A stretch of DNA of 36,121 nucleotides from Acrocarpospora macrocephala (GCF_009687865.1 NZ_BLAE01000070.1:1-36121), one strand, 5' to 3'. Shown: positions 1 through 8,092, counted from the first letter of the stretch. The notes: generated by a model from the sequence alone, not told the origin. A program made the numbers and translations.

Positions 1-155
1 TGTGGCGGGTCAGGCATGGGCAGGTCCGCCATCTCCTCTCGGAGGCGAGCTCCGAGAGGGGCGTCTCGACAGAACTCACCGCTTATCTGCAGTACCGCGT
101 ACCACTCGTGAAGCACCGCACGAATCTTCAGCGCGGTATCAGATTGCTCGCTCAT
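1..155 (-). CDS. Partial hypothetical protein (N-terminal part only)
   Basis: An open frame starts at an ATG (complement of 153-155) and runs without a stop for 51 codons to the left edge, so only the N-terminus is visible. It begins MSEQSDTALKIRAVL and is rich in charged and helix-forming residues. A GGGAGG-like Shine-Dalgarno lies about 12 bases upstream of the start, a little far but usable. I recognise no family. It has the same orientation as the globin and SepF-like genes to the right, with 154 bp between. Codon use is less GC-biased than in neighbouring genes, so this could be chance; the start-to-edge openness and the SD are the only support. Confidence 0.45.
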   Translation of the reverse strand, partial: MSEQSDTALKIRAVLHEWYAVLQISGEFCRDAPLGARLREEMADLPMPDPP

Positions 156-309
156 GGCGCAGCGCAACCTCCCGTTCCTGCCGATTGCCTTCAGTCTGCC
201 CCCGGCGGGATGTAGGGCAATGGCGATTCGAACCATTCCAAACTGGCTACGCGAGTTTGATTCGCACGAAAGGCCAGGTCAACCGATACAGAAAGCCTGC
301 CTTCGTGAT

Positions 310-762
310 CTAGCCGGGCTGATCAGGTTCATTCCATGTCCAAAGTGGGACGTCGCGCAGTGGGTGGAGCTCCTCGTCGGTGGTTGCGCGGGAGTTCTGC
401 TGGGCCACTCGTGAGCCGAACTCCAGATGTTCGCGTACCGCCTCGCGGAACGGCTCGTCGTCGGGCAGTCCGGCCTCGTCGAGGGCCTCCAGGTACAGCT
501 CCACGAAACGCTCGCGCTGCTCGTCGGAGATGTCGAGGTGGCGGTGCACCTGGATGAGGTAATCGAAGCCCAGTTCGCGGGTGAAGCGGTCGGGGCCGCC
601 GAAGGACTCGGCCGTGAACCAGGTCAGATGATCGACATGAGTGGCTCGACGCTCCGGAAACAGCTTCTTCAGCAGGGGGTCGTCGAGGACCTTCACGTAG
701 AAGATCTCTTCGAGCCTGTGCAACGCCTCGTCGCCGCCTGCGTGCGAGTACAGACTGGTCAT
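310..762 (-). CDS. Truncated haemoglobin, group II (trHbO-like)
   Basis: Predicted 150-aa 2-on-2 globin that binds haem and handles O2, NO or peroxide in the cytosol. The sequence shows the group II layout: an early LFPE segment, then HVDHLTWFTAESFGGP with the E-helix aromatics and Gly-Gly-Pro, then a Q/H-rich F-helix region (YLIQVHRHLDIS) supplying the proximal His. The C-terminal tail is acidic and aromatic. In trHbO proteins I would expect Trp at G8 in a motif like RWL; here the corresponding stretch reads ERFVEL, so Phe may replace it (tentative, from memory of the family). The frame is open 23 codons further upstream, but I chose the internal ATG because it has a purine-rich SD (GAAGGTGGG) and begins exactly at the globin fold. 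Confidence 0.85.
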   Translation of the reverse strand: MTSLYSHAGGDEALHRLEEIFYVKVLDDPLLKKLFPERRATHVDHLTWFTAESFGGPDRFTRELGFDYLIQVHRHLDISDEQRERFVELYLEALDEAGLPDDEPFREAVREHLEFGSRVAQQNSRATTDEELHPLRDVPLWTWNEPDQPG

Positions 763-858
763 GCACCCACCTTCATGGTCACTCACGAGGATGTACAGCC
801 CACCGACCACCAAGGTTCGGGCGAACGGCATCTGTACGCAGGAGTGATCGGCTGCTGG

Positions 859-1143
859 TCAGCTCATCTTGCCGAGATAGCTCGTGTTCGTACGGCCCGC
901 GACGGCGACATCGTGAATGTCCTCACGCAAACGCTGGACGAACTCGGGTCCCCGCCAATCGTCCCCGGCCCAGTGCACGCCAACCACCACAATGAACTGG
1001 GCGGCTTCCCGGGCTCCTTCGAGCCTGGTCACCACGTAGTAGACGTCGTCATGGCGTTGGTCGTAACTCTCGAATGTCGCCGTCCAGGACGCTTCCGCGT
1101 CGATCGCCGTCGGTTCGCGGAACTCGGGCCACGTGAAAGTCAC
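859..1143 (-). CDS. Hypothetical 94-aa protein, coupled to the SepF-like gene
   Basis: Unrecognised 94-aa protein. Its ATG overlaps the stop codon of the preceding SepF-like gene by 4 bases (ATGA), which strongly suggests translational coupling and a shared role. The sequence has alternating hydrophobic strands (DVYYVVTRLE, AAQFIVVVGVHW) and a basic C-terminus, with no signal peptide or membrane segment. It looks like a small alpha/beta cytosolic protein. I know no family name for it. A role with the SepF-like partner is only inferred from the overlap. Confidence 0.7.
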   Translation of the reverse strand: MTFTWPEFREPTAIDAEASWTATFESYDQRHDDVYYVVTRLEGAREAAQFIVVVGVHWAGDDWRGPEFVQRLREDIHDVAVAGRTNTSYLGKMS

Positions 1144-1391
1144 CGCGACGATTCGGCGGGAGCAGTTGGGCGGTTGCTCCTGCCGTAGGGCATGAGCAGG
1201 AATACCTTGGGCGACAGGCGGTCCATGTCGCCACCCCGGCCGAACACCAGACCGGCCGCGAAATCCACGAACTGCCTGGCCTCGCTGTCCGCTAGCCGGC
1301 TGAGGTCCATCACCACGGGGACGCCGGTACGGAAGAAATGTCCGACATAGAGCGCTTCAGCGTAGTCCTTGGGGCACAGAGTCTTGACCAT
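1140..1391 (-). CDS. Short SepF-like protein (SepF domain only)
   Basis: An 83-aa protein corresponding almost entirely to the SepF core domain. The pattern (V)KTLCPKDYAEA..VG..FRTGVPVVMDL followed by DFAAGLVFGRGG and KVFLLMP matches the SepF fold, in which beta strands and a dimer helix build polymers that tether FtsZ to the membrane. Full-length SepF has an N-terminal amphipathic membrane-binding helix and a linker; neither is present here, so this is probably a soluble paralogue. Actinomycetes are known to carry SepF-like extra copies (SflA/SflB in Streptomyces) that modulate division. The frame is open 61 codons upstream but that part is low-complexity; the ATG chosen starts right at the domain with GGAAAC 8 bases upstream. 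Its stop overlaps the next gene's start. Confidence 0.8.
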   Translation of the reverse strand: MVKTLCPKDYAEALYVGHFFRTGVPVVMDLSRLADSEARQFVDFAAGLVFGRGGDMDRLSPKVFLLMPYGRSNRPTAPAESSR

Positions 1392-1475
1392 CGCACCAGT
1401 TTCCCCGTCGCATGGCCCCGGTGACCAGCGGGCGGTGGAGCGATTCTGTCGGACCCCGTGGCTAGGGTGGGCGAC

Positions 1476-1985
1476 GTGCTGAGTGACGATGGGGCCGTGA
1501 CGGTGCGCTCCGCGACCTGGGAGGACGCGGAGGCGGTGGCGAAGATCTGGATCGACGGGTGGCGAGACGCGCATTTAGGACATGTTCCCGATGAGCTTGT
1601 CGCCGTGCGCACCGAGGAGTCTTTCGGGGTGCGTGCGTCGCAACGTGTGGCCGACACCACGGTCGCGACGGTCAACGAGGTGGTGGCGGGGTTCGTCATG
1701 GTGGTCGGGGACGAGGTCGAACAGGTCTACGTGTCGAAAAAGCATCGGGGAACCAGCGTGGCCACCATTCTCCTGACCGAAGCCGAACGGCTTGTGGCGG
1801 CGAACGGTCACCGAAAAGCCTGGCTGGCCGTAGTCGCCGGGAACCCGCGAGCGCGAAGGTTCTATGAACGCAACGGCTGGACCGACGAAGGTTCCTTTGA
1901 ATACGCAGCCTCCACCGCCAGCGGATCCGTCATCGTCCCCACCCACCGCTACATCAAGGAACTCCCCGGCCAAACAAGCCGCTGA
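1476..1985 (+). CDS. GNAT family N-acetyltransferase
   Basis: Predicted acetyl-CoA-dependent N-acetyltransferase of about 169 aa; the substrate is unknown. The N-terminal strand/helix VRSATWEDAEAVAKIW is typical of the family. Later come the core strand VEQVYVSKKHRGTSVATILL, with a degenerate acetyl-CoA P-loop (K-K-H-R-G-T-S-V-A instead of R-x-x-G-x-G/A), then AWLAVVAGNPRARRFYERNGW, the classic motif B. In-frame GTG codons at 1458, 1467, 1476 and 1497 are all possible starts. I chose 1476 because AGGGTGGG lies 4-8 bases upstream; 1497 would start exactly at the fold. The 3' end is part of a tandem repeat continuing into the intergenic DNA (see 1929-2249). Confidence 0.85.
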   Translation: MLSDDGAVTVRSATWEDAEAVAKIWIDGWRDAHLGHVPDELVAVRTEESFGVRASQRVADTTVATVNEVVAGFVMVVGDEVEQVYVSKKHRGTSVATILLTEAERLVAANGHRKAWLAVVAGNPRARRFYERNGWTDEGSFEYAASTASGSVIVPTHRYIKELPGQTSR

Positions 1986-2249
1986 CCCGCAGTCCGTCAT
2001 CGTTCCCACCCACCGGAACATCCCCACCGAACAAATCACTGACCAACGGCTCCGCTGTCATTCCTCATCACCAATACGCAAAGGGAACTCTTCATGAGCT
2101 AGCCACGGGCAAGCTGCTGACCGTCATCGTTCCCACCCACCGGAGCATCCTGACCGAGCAAATCACTGGCCAGCGGGTTCGTCGTCATTCCTCATCACCA
2201 CTGCATAGGGGGACTCACTTTATGAGCAAGCCACTGGCGGGAAAGGTCG
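1929..2249 (+). repeat. Tandem duplication of GNAT tail / SDR start junction
   Basis: The block beginning GTCATCGTTCCCACCCACCG occurs at 1996 and 2123 (offset 127), and a close variant occurs at 1929 inside the GNAT gene where it encodes SVIVPTHR. The two intergenic copies run in parallel through ATTCCTCATCACCA and a purine-rich SD to ATGAGC: 2094 in the first copy and 2222 (the real SDR start) in the second, offset 128. In the first copy ATGAGC is followed at once by TAG, so it is a dead start. The last unit therefore carries the functional SD and start of the SDR gene. Confidence 0.85.
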
Positions 2250-3136
2250 CGCTGGTCGCCGGAGCTACTCGCGGTGCCGGCCGGGGTATCGCCGTGGAGT
2301 TGGGTGCGGCGGGAGCACTGGTCTATGTGACCGGCCGCAGCACCAGGAGCCAGCGTTCCGAAATCGATCGTCCGGAAACCATCGAGGAAACGGCCGAGTT
2401 GGTCACCGCCGCCGGCGGGCAGGGCATCCCCGTTCAAGTGGACCATCTGGATTCCGATCAGGTCCGGGCCCTGGGCGAACGCATCGACGCGGAACAGGGC
2501 CGCCTCGACATCCTGGTCAACAACATCTGGGGCGGCGAACAGATGTTCAGCTGGGATCAGTCCCTCTGGGAGCACTCACTGGACAAAGGGCTCCGCGTCC
2601 TGCGCCTGGCCATCGACACCCACATCATCACCAGCCACCACGCGCTCCCCCTGCTCATCAAGAACCCAGGTGGCCTAGTCATCGAAGTAACCGACGGCAC
2701 CGCCGAATACAACACCAAGAACTACCGAATCTCCTTCTTCTACGACCTGGCCAAGAGCTCGGTAATCCGCATGGCCTTCGCCCAGTCCAAGGAACTCGCC
2801 CCGCACGGATCAACCGCCGTAGCGTTGACTCCTGGCTGGCTGCGCTCAGAACTGATGCTCGACCTCTTCGGCGTCACTGAGGAGACCTGGCAAGACGCCC
2901 TCAAACTCCAACCCCACTTCGCCATCTCCGAAACCCCGTCCTACGTCGGCCGGGCGGTCACCGCCCTCGCCGCCGACCCCGCCGTCTCCCGCTGGAACGG
3001 CCAGTCCCTCTCCAGCGGCCAACTGGCCCAGGTGTACGGTTTCACCGACCTCGACGGCAGCCAGCCCGACGCCTGGCGCTACCTCGTCGAAGTCCAGGAC
3101 CCAGGCCTCCCCGCCGACGTAACGGGCTACCGCTGA
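2222..3136 (+). CDS. SDR family NAD(P)-dependent oxidoreductase
   Basis: A 304-aa short-chain dehydrogenase/reductase. The Rossmann cofactor motif is at residues 14-22 (GATRGAGRG), an SDR Gly-rich loop. A dinucleotide-binding NN-x-WG segment is near residue 98-102, and the catalytic Tyr-x-x-x-Lys (YDLAK) near 174-178, with an active-site Thr/Asp segment before it. The C-terminal extension of about 60 residues beyond the usual 250-aa SDR length fits SDRs with an elongated substrate-binding lid. An Arg in GRSTRSQ after strand 2 suggests NADP(H) preference. The substrate cannot be told from sequence. ATG 2222 follows GGGGGACTCACTTT; the upstream DNA is a tandem copy of this same start region. 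Confidence 0.9.
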   Translation: MSKPLAGKVALVAGATRGAGRGIAVELGAAGALVYVTGRSTRSQRSEIDRPETIEETAELVTAAGGQGIPVQVDHLDSDQVRALGERIDAEQGRLDILVNNIWGGEQMFSWDQSLWEHSLDKGLRVLRLAIDTHIITSHHALPLLIKNPGGLVIEVTDGTAEYNTKNYRISFFYDLAKSSVIRMAFAQSKELAPHGSTAVALTPGWLRSELMLDLFGVTEETWQDALKLQPHFAISETPSYVGRAVTALAADPAVSRWNGQSLSSGQLAQVYGFTDLDGSQPDAWRYLVEVQDPGLPADVTGYR

Positions 3137-3728
3137 CATAGGCACTCGCGAGCACAAGAACTCCGCCCCAGGTACAAGGACATACTAAGGATCTATCTTC
3201 AGGCTCCGGACGAAGGAGAGTCTTCGAAGTTGGCCGGGGAACCGCTACCGGAGGCGCCTCGTATCAGCCCAGCGGGCCTCTGGCCGCGAACTTCGGTGTC
3301 GTCCTCACGCTGCCGGGCTCCCCGATCAAGTTCATAGAGCCTCGAAGAATGCGCCGAACTCTGCACGACCCCAACGAGTCATTCTCTTCGCCTGGATACG
3401 GAGCTCCGACAACACAGAGCTCCGATCCTGAAGGCGCCCTTCCTAAACGGCTGATACACCGAGGGTCAAGCGGACCCGGCGCCGCCGACCAATCCACATC
3501 GCCATGCTGCCGCCTCAAACCCATCGGCGGTTCGGACGGCGTGCTCGATGAGGCTCGCGTCATTGGCCAGGGAGTCCCCAAACGGGCCGCACGTGCAGAT
3601 CCGGCGTGTCGACCTCCACGCGAACTCGGTTCCAGCCTCGGCGCGTTCGCCACGCTTCCCACCACGAACACGCTCGTGGCTCTGCCCCGGATACAGTGCT
3701 CGACCCCGAAGAGGTCCTTCAGTACTTG
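3137..3728. other. Gene-poor region, possibly decayed coding DNA
   Basis: 592 bases without a convincing gene. The open frames here have poor codon bias and no good start. On the minus strand around 3500-3660, short stretches with coding-like third-position bias can be read in two different frames (for example TPDLHVRPVWG and then GDSLANDASLIEHAVR), as expected for a frameshifted, decaying gene. This is only suggestive. I see no RNA gene, terminator or CRISPR here. Confidence 0.35.
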
Positions 3729-3941
3729 CTAGCGGAGGAAGGAGCGGGCCACGCGGGACGCGGTCTCGTGGTCGACGATCTTGGTGGTGCCGAGGAAGAC
3801 GCGGACCAGGCTGCTGATCATGTTGGTGAGGGCGCTGATGTCGCCGCGGTCGACCCTGTCGTCGAACTGGGCGGCGATTCTGGGGTCGGTGACGCGGGCT
3901 GAGGCGATGGTCGCGCGGATGTCGCTTTCCGTTACGTGCAT
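3729..3941 (-). CDS. Small hypothetical protein, 70 aa
   Basis: An unrecognised 70-aa soluble protein starting MHVTESDIRATIASARVTD and ending with an amphipathic helix (ETASRVARSFLR). The start is well supported: a perfect AGGAGG lies 6 bases upstream. That SD overlaps the TAG stop of a truncated upstream reading frame, so the gene was probably the second member of an operon whose first gene has been lost. Composition is helix-rich with many Asp/Arg; no signal peptide, no membrane segment, no metal-binding pattern. Function unknown. Confidence 0.7.
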   Translation of the reverse strand: MHVTESDIRATIASARVTDPRIAAQFDDRVDRGDISALTNMISSLVRVFLGTTKIVDHETASRVARSFLR

Positions 3942-3951
3942 GCCGGGCCTC

Positions 3952-4047
3952 CTATCGCGGGCGGGAGCGGGTGCGCCAGGCCAGCAGCAGGGGCAGCGGC
4001 TGGTCCGCGCCCACGGCGAACCGTGCCTGGATCCAGGGTGGTCGTCT
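3952..4047 (-). pseudogene. 3' remnant of a lost gene upstream of the 70-aa gene
   Basis: Reading the minus strand, a coding-like frame with strong GC3 bias (WIQARFAVGADQPLPLLLAW and then RTRSRPR, stop TAG at 3952) is bounded on its 5' side by two consecutive TAA codons at 4048-4053 and no start codon. Its stop overlaps the AGGAGG of the next gene, a normal operon junction. I read this as the last ~30 codons of a truncated gene. The parent family is not recognised. Confidence 0.5.
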
Positions 4048-4193
4048 TTATTAGAAGGGGTGCCGCCTGATCTGCGATGACGGCTTTTCAGCTGACATTC
4101 GCCTGTTGCGATTGCGGCAAAACAGCCGGATACGGTCTCATGTTTAGCTGGGGGAGGCTTTACACTCGGACGGCGCTGACTGTCGTGGCGCCG

Positions 4194-5366
4194 ATGAGTG
4201 GGTCTCTGATGGCACAGGGTGTTGGGTTGCTTGGCTCCGCGGGCCGAGCCCCGGCGTGGGTCGCACTGAATCGGGTGACCGCGCGGTGCGCTTCCGGCAT
4301 GCGCGGCATCACCGGCTTCGTGGCGGGGATCGCGGGCCTGCTGAGCATCGCCCCTCCGGTGGCGACGGAGTGGCTGCTTCCCGCGGTCGCGATCACCTTT
4401 GTCTGGACGGGGTTGTTCGCGTGGATCGCGTGGCGGTGGGGGCTCGCCGTCTGGCTGGTGACCGGCGAGATCCTGCTCACCACCGTCTTATGCCTGCTGC
4501 AAGACCGTCTGGTGGCGGCGGAACTCCTGGCGGGCGGCGCCAGCTGGATCGCCGGGGTGGTCACCATGACCATTGTCGTCGTGAGCCTGGCGTGGCCTCC
4601 GCTCGCGGCCGTCCTGGGCGGGCTGGTGGTCGCGGTGGCTCATCTGGTGGGAGCCCAGGCGGCGGGGGTGGCGGACGGCGGGTACACGGCCGCCGGGATC
4701 AACATCGTGCAGATCGGCGCCACGGCGGTGCTGGCCACGCTGCTCAGGAGCGCGGCCCGCGCCGCGGACAAGCAGCTCTCCCAGCTTCGCGACTTCGAGC
4801 AGCGAGCCACCATCGAGCAGGAGCGCCGGACCGACGAACGCCTGCAGAACAGCCGCATGCACGGCAGCTTCCTGGCCACCCTGATGGTCATCGGCGCGGG
4901 CGGCATCCGCGCCACCTCTCCAATGCTTCGCGAGACGGCGGCGGCCCAGCTGTTGGAACTCGAGCGAATCGCCCAGACCACCGAGCCGCGCACCGCGTTC
5001 GTCGCCCTGGATCAGCGTGTTCACGAGGTGGCCGCCCGCGCCGGACTCAAGGTCAAGGAGCACCTCTCCCCGTGCGCGGTCCCCTGGTTCGTCGCCGACG
5101 CGTTCACGGAGGCTGTCGCCGAGGCGCTGGCCAACGTGCTCCGGCATGCCCGTACCGAATCGGCGGAGGTGAGCCTGACCACCGACGACGGGCAGGTACG
5201 GATCGAGATCGTCGACCACGGAACCGGCTTCGACCGCGCCTCGGTCCCCGACCACCGTTACGGCATCCGCATCTCGATCATCGAGCGCCTGGAGGCGGTA
5301 GGCGGCACAGCGGACGTCACCTCCGACTCGCAGGGCACCCGCGTAGACCTTCGCTGGTCGCCATGA
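4194..5366 (+). CDS. Membrane sensor histidine-kinase-like protein (HATPase_c)
   Basis: About 390 aa. The N-terminal half has several hydrophobic helices (from GITGFVAGIAGLLSIAP through AVLGGLVVAVAHLVGAQAAGV), suggesting 5-6 membrane spans. Next comes a cytosolic coiled-coil helix (LSQLRDFEQRATIEQERR) and a degenerate H-box, SRMHGSFLATL, where the usual His-Asp is His-Gly. The C-terminal ATPase is intact: N-box EALANVLRHA near residue 313 and G-box DHGTGFD near 342. It therefore resembles NarL-type kinases but may transfer phosphate poorly from the standard His. The frame is open back to ATG 4077; ATG 4194 and 4209 are the better starts because a long hydrophilic leader is unlikely and GAGTGGG precedes 4209. 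The exact start is uncertain. It overlaps the next gene by 4 bases. Confidence 0.8.
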   Translation: MSGSLMAQGVGLLGSAGRAPAWVALNRVTARCASGMRGITGFVAGIAGLLSIAPPVATEWLLPAVAITFVWTGLFAWIAWRWGLAVWLVTGEILLTTVLCLLQDRLVAAELLAGGASWIAGVVTMTIVVVSLAWPPLAAVLGGLVVAVAHLVGAQAAGVADGGYTAAGINIVQIGATAVLATLLRSAARAADKQLSQLRDFEQRATIEQERRTDERLQNSRMHGSFLATLMVIGAGGIRATSPMLRETAAAQLLELERIAQTTEPRTAFVALDQRVHEVAARAGLKVKEHLSPCAVPWFVADAFTEAVAEALANVLRHARTESAEVSLTTDDGQVRIEIVDHGTGFDRASVPDHRYGIRISIIERLEAVGGTADVTSDSQGTRVDLRWSP

Positions 5367-6472
5367 CCGTCACCGATCCGGAGCTTCTTGTCGCGCAGCG
5401 GTACTCGCTGGCCAGCACGCGCGCCGCCGTGACCATCGTCGCCGCCTGGCATCTGGGCTCCGACCTTCCCTCCACCATCATCGGCTGGTCCACCTACCGC
5501 TGGCCGCTCCTGGCCCTGGCCGCCTGGATCCTCTACTCCGTCATCGGTGTGGCCGCTTCGGTGGTTCTGCTCAATCCCGGGCGGAAGCTTCCGTTCGGGC
5601 CGTGGCCGGCGGCGGTGCTGGCGCTCGTGGCGGACGCGGCGGTGATCATCGCCTGCCGTCCGGAGGCGGTGATGACGGCGGCGAACTGGGGCTGGGGCTC
5701 GGTGGGGTGGCTGGCGCTCATCCTGTTCTGGCCCAGGCGGACCTGGCCGCGGGATCTTGGTGTGTTCTTCCTGGCCAACGCCCTGGTGATGCTGGCCGGA
5801 ATGGCGGTGGCGGACTCGCTGCACCAGGTCTGGATAGGCAAGTTCCTGGTGGTCCTGTTCGGCAGCATGGTGCTCCAGGCGGGGGCCAGCGCCGGGGCGC
5901 ACGGCTTCGACCTGGCCGCTCGCTGGGCCGCCGACAATTCCCGCACCCTGGCGCGAGCCGAAGCCGCCCAGCGCGCCGCCGAGCAGGTGCACGCCGACCG
6001 GCTGCGGCGGTACGCCCAAGCCCGGCAGGCGGCCGCGCCCGTGCTGACCCGCCTGGCCGAGGGCGCGAACCCCAGCGATCCCGACGTACGGCACGCCTGC
6101 GCGGTCGCCGCCGCCCGGCTGCGCCGCCTGATCGCCGAAACCGACGACGCGCCCAACCCGCTGCTGCACACGCTGCGCGCGTGCGTCTTCGATATCGAGA
6201 AGCGCGGCGTCGTCGTCCACCTGCTCACCGCCGGAACCGTGCCGCCCATCCCCTTGGAGGTACGGCAAGCGCTGATCGAAGCCCCCTTGGAAGCCCTGGC
6301 CCGAGCCCGCACCCAAGCCCGCGTAACATTGGTCGCCACGGCGAACCAGGTGATCATCAGTGTGCTGTCGGACGCCGAGGAGTTCGTGTTGCCCGCACCC
6401 GATGGCGTACAGGTCGCGACGCAGGTCGAAGGAGGACTGCTGTGGATCGAGAGCGGCTGGACCGCCCCGTGA
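5363..6472 (+). CDS. Membrane pseudo-histidine-kinase partner protein
   Basis: A 369-aa protein translated from an ATG that overlaps the upstream kinase stop (ATGA), so it is co-translated with it. It shows four to five hydrophobic spans (about residues 20-160), then an Arg/Ala-rich coiled-coil (DNSRTLARAEAAQRAAEQVH). The C-terminal domain follows the secondary-structure order of a kinase ATPase (RRLIAE..., VRQALIEAPLEALARARTQARVTLVA) but has neither the Asn of an N-box nor a DxGxG box. It should not bind ATP. The overall plan mirrors the preceding protein, as if it were a duplicated kinase that lost catalysis. It probably heterodimerises with, or tunes, the upstream kinase; this is inference. 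The longer frame extending upstream of 5363 is a shadow inside the kinase gene. Confidence 0.75.
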   Translation: MTVTDPELLVAQRYSLASTRAAVTIVAAWHLGSDLPSTIIGWSTYRWPLLALAAWILYSVIGVAASVVLLNPGRKLPFGPWPAAVLALVADAAVIIACRPEAVMTAANWGWGSVGWLALILFWPRRTWPRDLGVFFLANALVMLAGMAVADSLHQVWIGKFLVVLFGSMVLQAGASAGAHGFDLAARWAADNSRTLARAEAAQRAAEQVHADRLRRYAQARQAAAPVLTRLAEGANPSDPDVRHACAVAAARLRRLIAETDDAPNPLLHTLRACVFDIEKRGVVVHLLTAGTVPPIPLEVRQALIEAPLEALARARTQARVTLVATANQVIISVLSDAEEFVLPAPDGVQVATQVEGGLLWIESGWTAP

Positions 6473-7149
6473 AGCTCGCCGTGGTCGAGGACCTGCCGGT
6501 GGTGCTCGCGGGCGTGCGTTCCTGGGTCGCCGCGGATCCGCAGAAACGCGTCGAGATCATCGCGAGTGGGGACACGCTGGAGGCCGTACTCGATGGGCCT
6601 GGCGCGGACGCGGATGTGATCCTGCTCGATCTGGAGCTCAACGGGGTTCTCATGATCGGGCGGATTCCGGAGCTGTGCGCGCAGGGGCGGCGGGTGGTGG
6701 TCTACTCGGTGCACGAGGACGAGGAGACCGTGCTCAATGTCCTCAAAGCGGGTGCCGCCACCTTCATCACGAAAGGTGAGAGCGCCGAGCACTGCCTGGA
6801 GACCATCGTCGCCGTCGCGTGGGATCGGCCTTACGTCACGCCCACGATGGCGGGAGCTCTGGTGGTCGCCGATGCCAGCACGGCGCGCCCGATGTTGTCC
6901 GCCCGGGAGAGGGAAGCGCTGCTGCTCTGGTTCCAGGGCATGAACAAGCAGTCGGTCGCCACCCGGATGGGCATTTCGGAGGCGACGGTCAAGCAGTACA
7001 TCGAGCGGGCCCGCATCAAGTACGCGAGCACCGGCCGGGCCGCGCCCACCAAGACCACGCTGCTGGCCCGCGCCATCCAGGACGGCCTCATCACCCCGGC
7101 TGACATCATCGAATACCAATCCCGGGCCGCGGAGGGCGGGCAGAGCTAG
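6442..7149 (+). CDS. NarL/LuxR-type response regulator
   Basis: A 235-aa two-component regulator. The receiver starts at KLAVVED (acidic pocket), with the phospho-acceptor Asp near residue 63 (VILLDLELNG), a Ser in VVVYSVHED and the conserved Lys in FITKGES. A linker leads to a LuxR-type helix-turn-helix, LSAREREALLLWFQGMN then VATRMGISEATVKQYIERAR. GTG 6442 has GGAGGA at a 5-base distance and is my choice. GTG 6469 overlaps the upstream stop as GTGA and would start right at the receiver, so it is a fair alternative. It is the last gene of the kinase / pseudokinase / regulator operon and is presumably the phosphorylation target of the first gene's product. Confidence 0.9.
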   Translation: MDRERLDRPVKLAVVEDLPVVLAGVRSWVAADPQKRVEIIASGDTLEAVLDGPGADADVILLDLELNGVLMIGRIPELCAQGRRVVVYSVHEDEETVLNVLKAGAATFITKGESAEHCLETIVAVAWDRPYVTPTMAGALVVADASTARPMLSAREREALLLWFQGMNKQSVATRMGISEATVKQYIERARIKYASTGRAAPTKTTLLARAIQDGLITPADIIEYQSRAAEGGQS

Positions 7150-7201
7150 GGGAGCAGACCGAGCCCGGAACAATACGTGCGATGAAGGGGTTCTCGCGGT
7201 C

Positions 7202-8092
7202 ATGGCAGATTATGGGCGAGACGTGCGGTTCGGCTACTTTCTTGTCCCCAACGCGGACGACCCCCTGCTGGAGACCGCGCAGACCGCCGAACGTCTCGGC
7301 CTGGACCTGATCGGCGTCCAGGATCATCCCTACCAGCGGCGATATGTCGACACCTGGACGCTCCTCAGCATGATCGCCGCCACCACCCAACGAATCACCG
7401 TATTTCCGGACGTGGCATGCCTGCCCCTGCGCCCGCCCGCCGTCCTGGCCAAGTCCGCCGCCAGCCTCGACCTGCTCAGCGGCGGCCGCCTCGAACTCGG
7501 CCTGGGCGCGGGCGCCTTCTGGGAAGCCATCACCGCGTACGGCGGCGCCGCCCGAACCCCCAAACACGCCATCGACGCGCTCACCGAGGCGATCCAGGTC
7601 ATCAGAAAGATCTGGAGCGGCGAACCCAACCTGCGCTTCACCGGCGAGCACTACCACCTGACCGGCGCCAAATCCGGCCCGATCCCCGCCCACCCCATCG
7701 GAATCTGGCTGGGCGCGGCAGGCCCCCGGGCGCTGGCCCTCACCGGCAGAACCGCCAACGGCTGGCTCCCCTCCTCCGGCTGGGCGCCCCCGTCCCGCCT
7801 CCCCGAACTCCACGACCGCATCGACACCGCCGCCGCCAAAGCGGGCCGCGACCCCGCCGACATCCGCCGCCTCTACAACGTCAACGGCACCATCACCGAC
7901 GGCCCCTCCGAAGGTTTCCTCCGCGGCCCCGCCTCCCAGTGGGCCGACGAACTCACCGACCTGGCGCTCGCGTACGGCATGGACTCCTTCATCTTCTGGG
8001 GCGAAGGTGACCAGCTCACGCAACTCCATCGCTTCGCCGAGGATGTAGTCCCTTTGGTCCGCGAACGGGTGAAGGAAGAACGCCAAGGCTAG
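7202..8092 (+). CDS. LLM class flavin-dependent oxidoreductase
   Basis: A 296-aa luciferase-like monooxygenase-fold enzyme, probably using coenzyme F420 or FMN. Family signs are the N-terminal strand [27 protein letters not shown], the strand [40 protein letters not shown] (the LLM core with the loop that carries the non-prolyl cis peptide), and late [23 protein letters not shown]. In actinobacteria such proteins are often F420-dependent, which I infer but cannot prove. ATG 7202 has AAGGGG about 9 bases upstream. It lies 70 bp before the TrpB-like gene on the same strand and may be co-transcribed. The substrate is unknown. Confidence 0.88.
   Translation: MADYGRDVRFGYFLVPNADDPLLETAQTAERLGLDLIGVQDHPYQRRYVDTWTLLSMIAATTQRITVFPDVACLPLRPPAVLAKSAASLDLLSGGRLELGLGAGAFWEAITAYGGAARTPKHAIDALTEAIQVIRKIWSGEPNLRFTGEHYHLTGAKSGPIPAHPIGIWLGAAGPRALALTGRTANGWLPSSGWAPPSRLPELHDRIDTAAAKAGRDPADIRRLYNVNGTITDGPSEGFLRGPASQWADELTDLALAYGMDSFIFWGEGDQLTQLHRFAEDVVPLVRERVKEERQG

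Noticed and set aside
214-238. tRNA T-arm-like sequence on the minus strand (GGTTCGAATCGCC)
   Set aside because: No acceptor stem, anticodon arm or D-arm could be placed around it.
5533-7203. Long minus-strand open frame (over 500 codons) across the kinase operon
   Set aside because: Antisense shadow of three well-supported plus-strand genes; low-complexity Arg/Ala/Ser composition without any recognisable domain.
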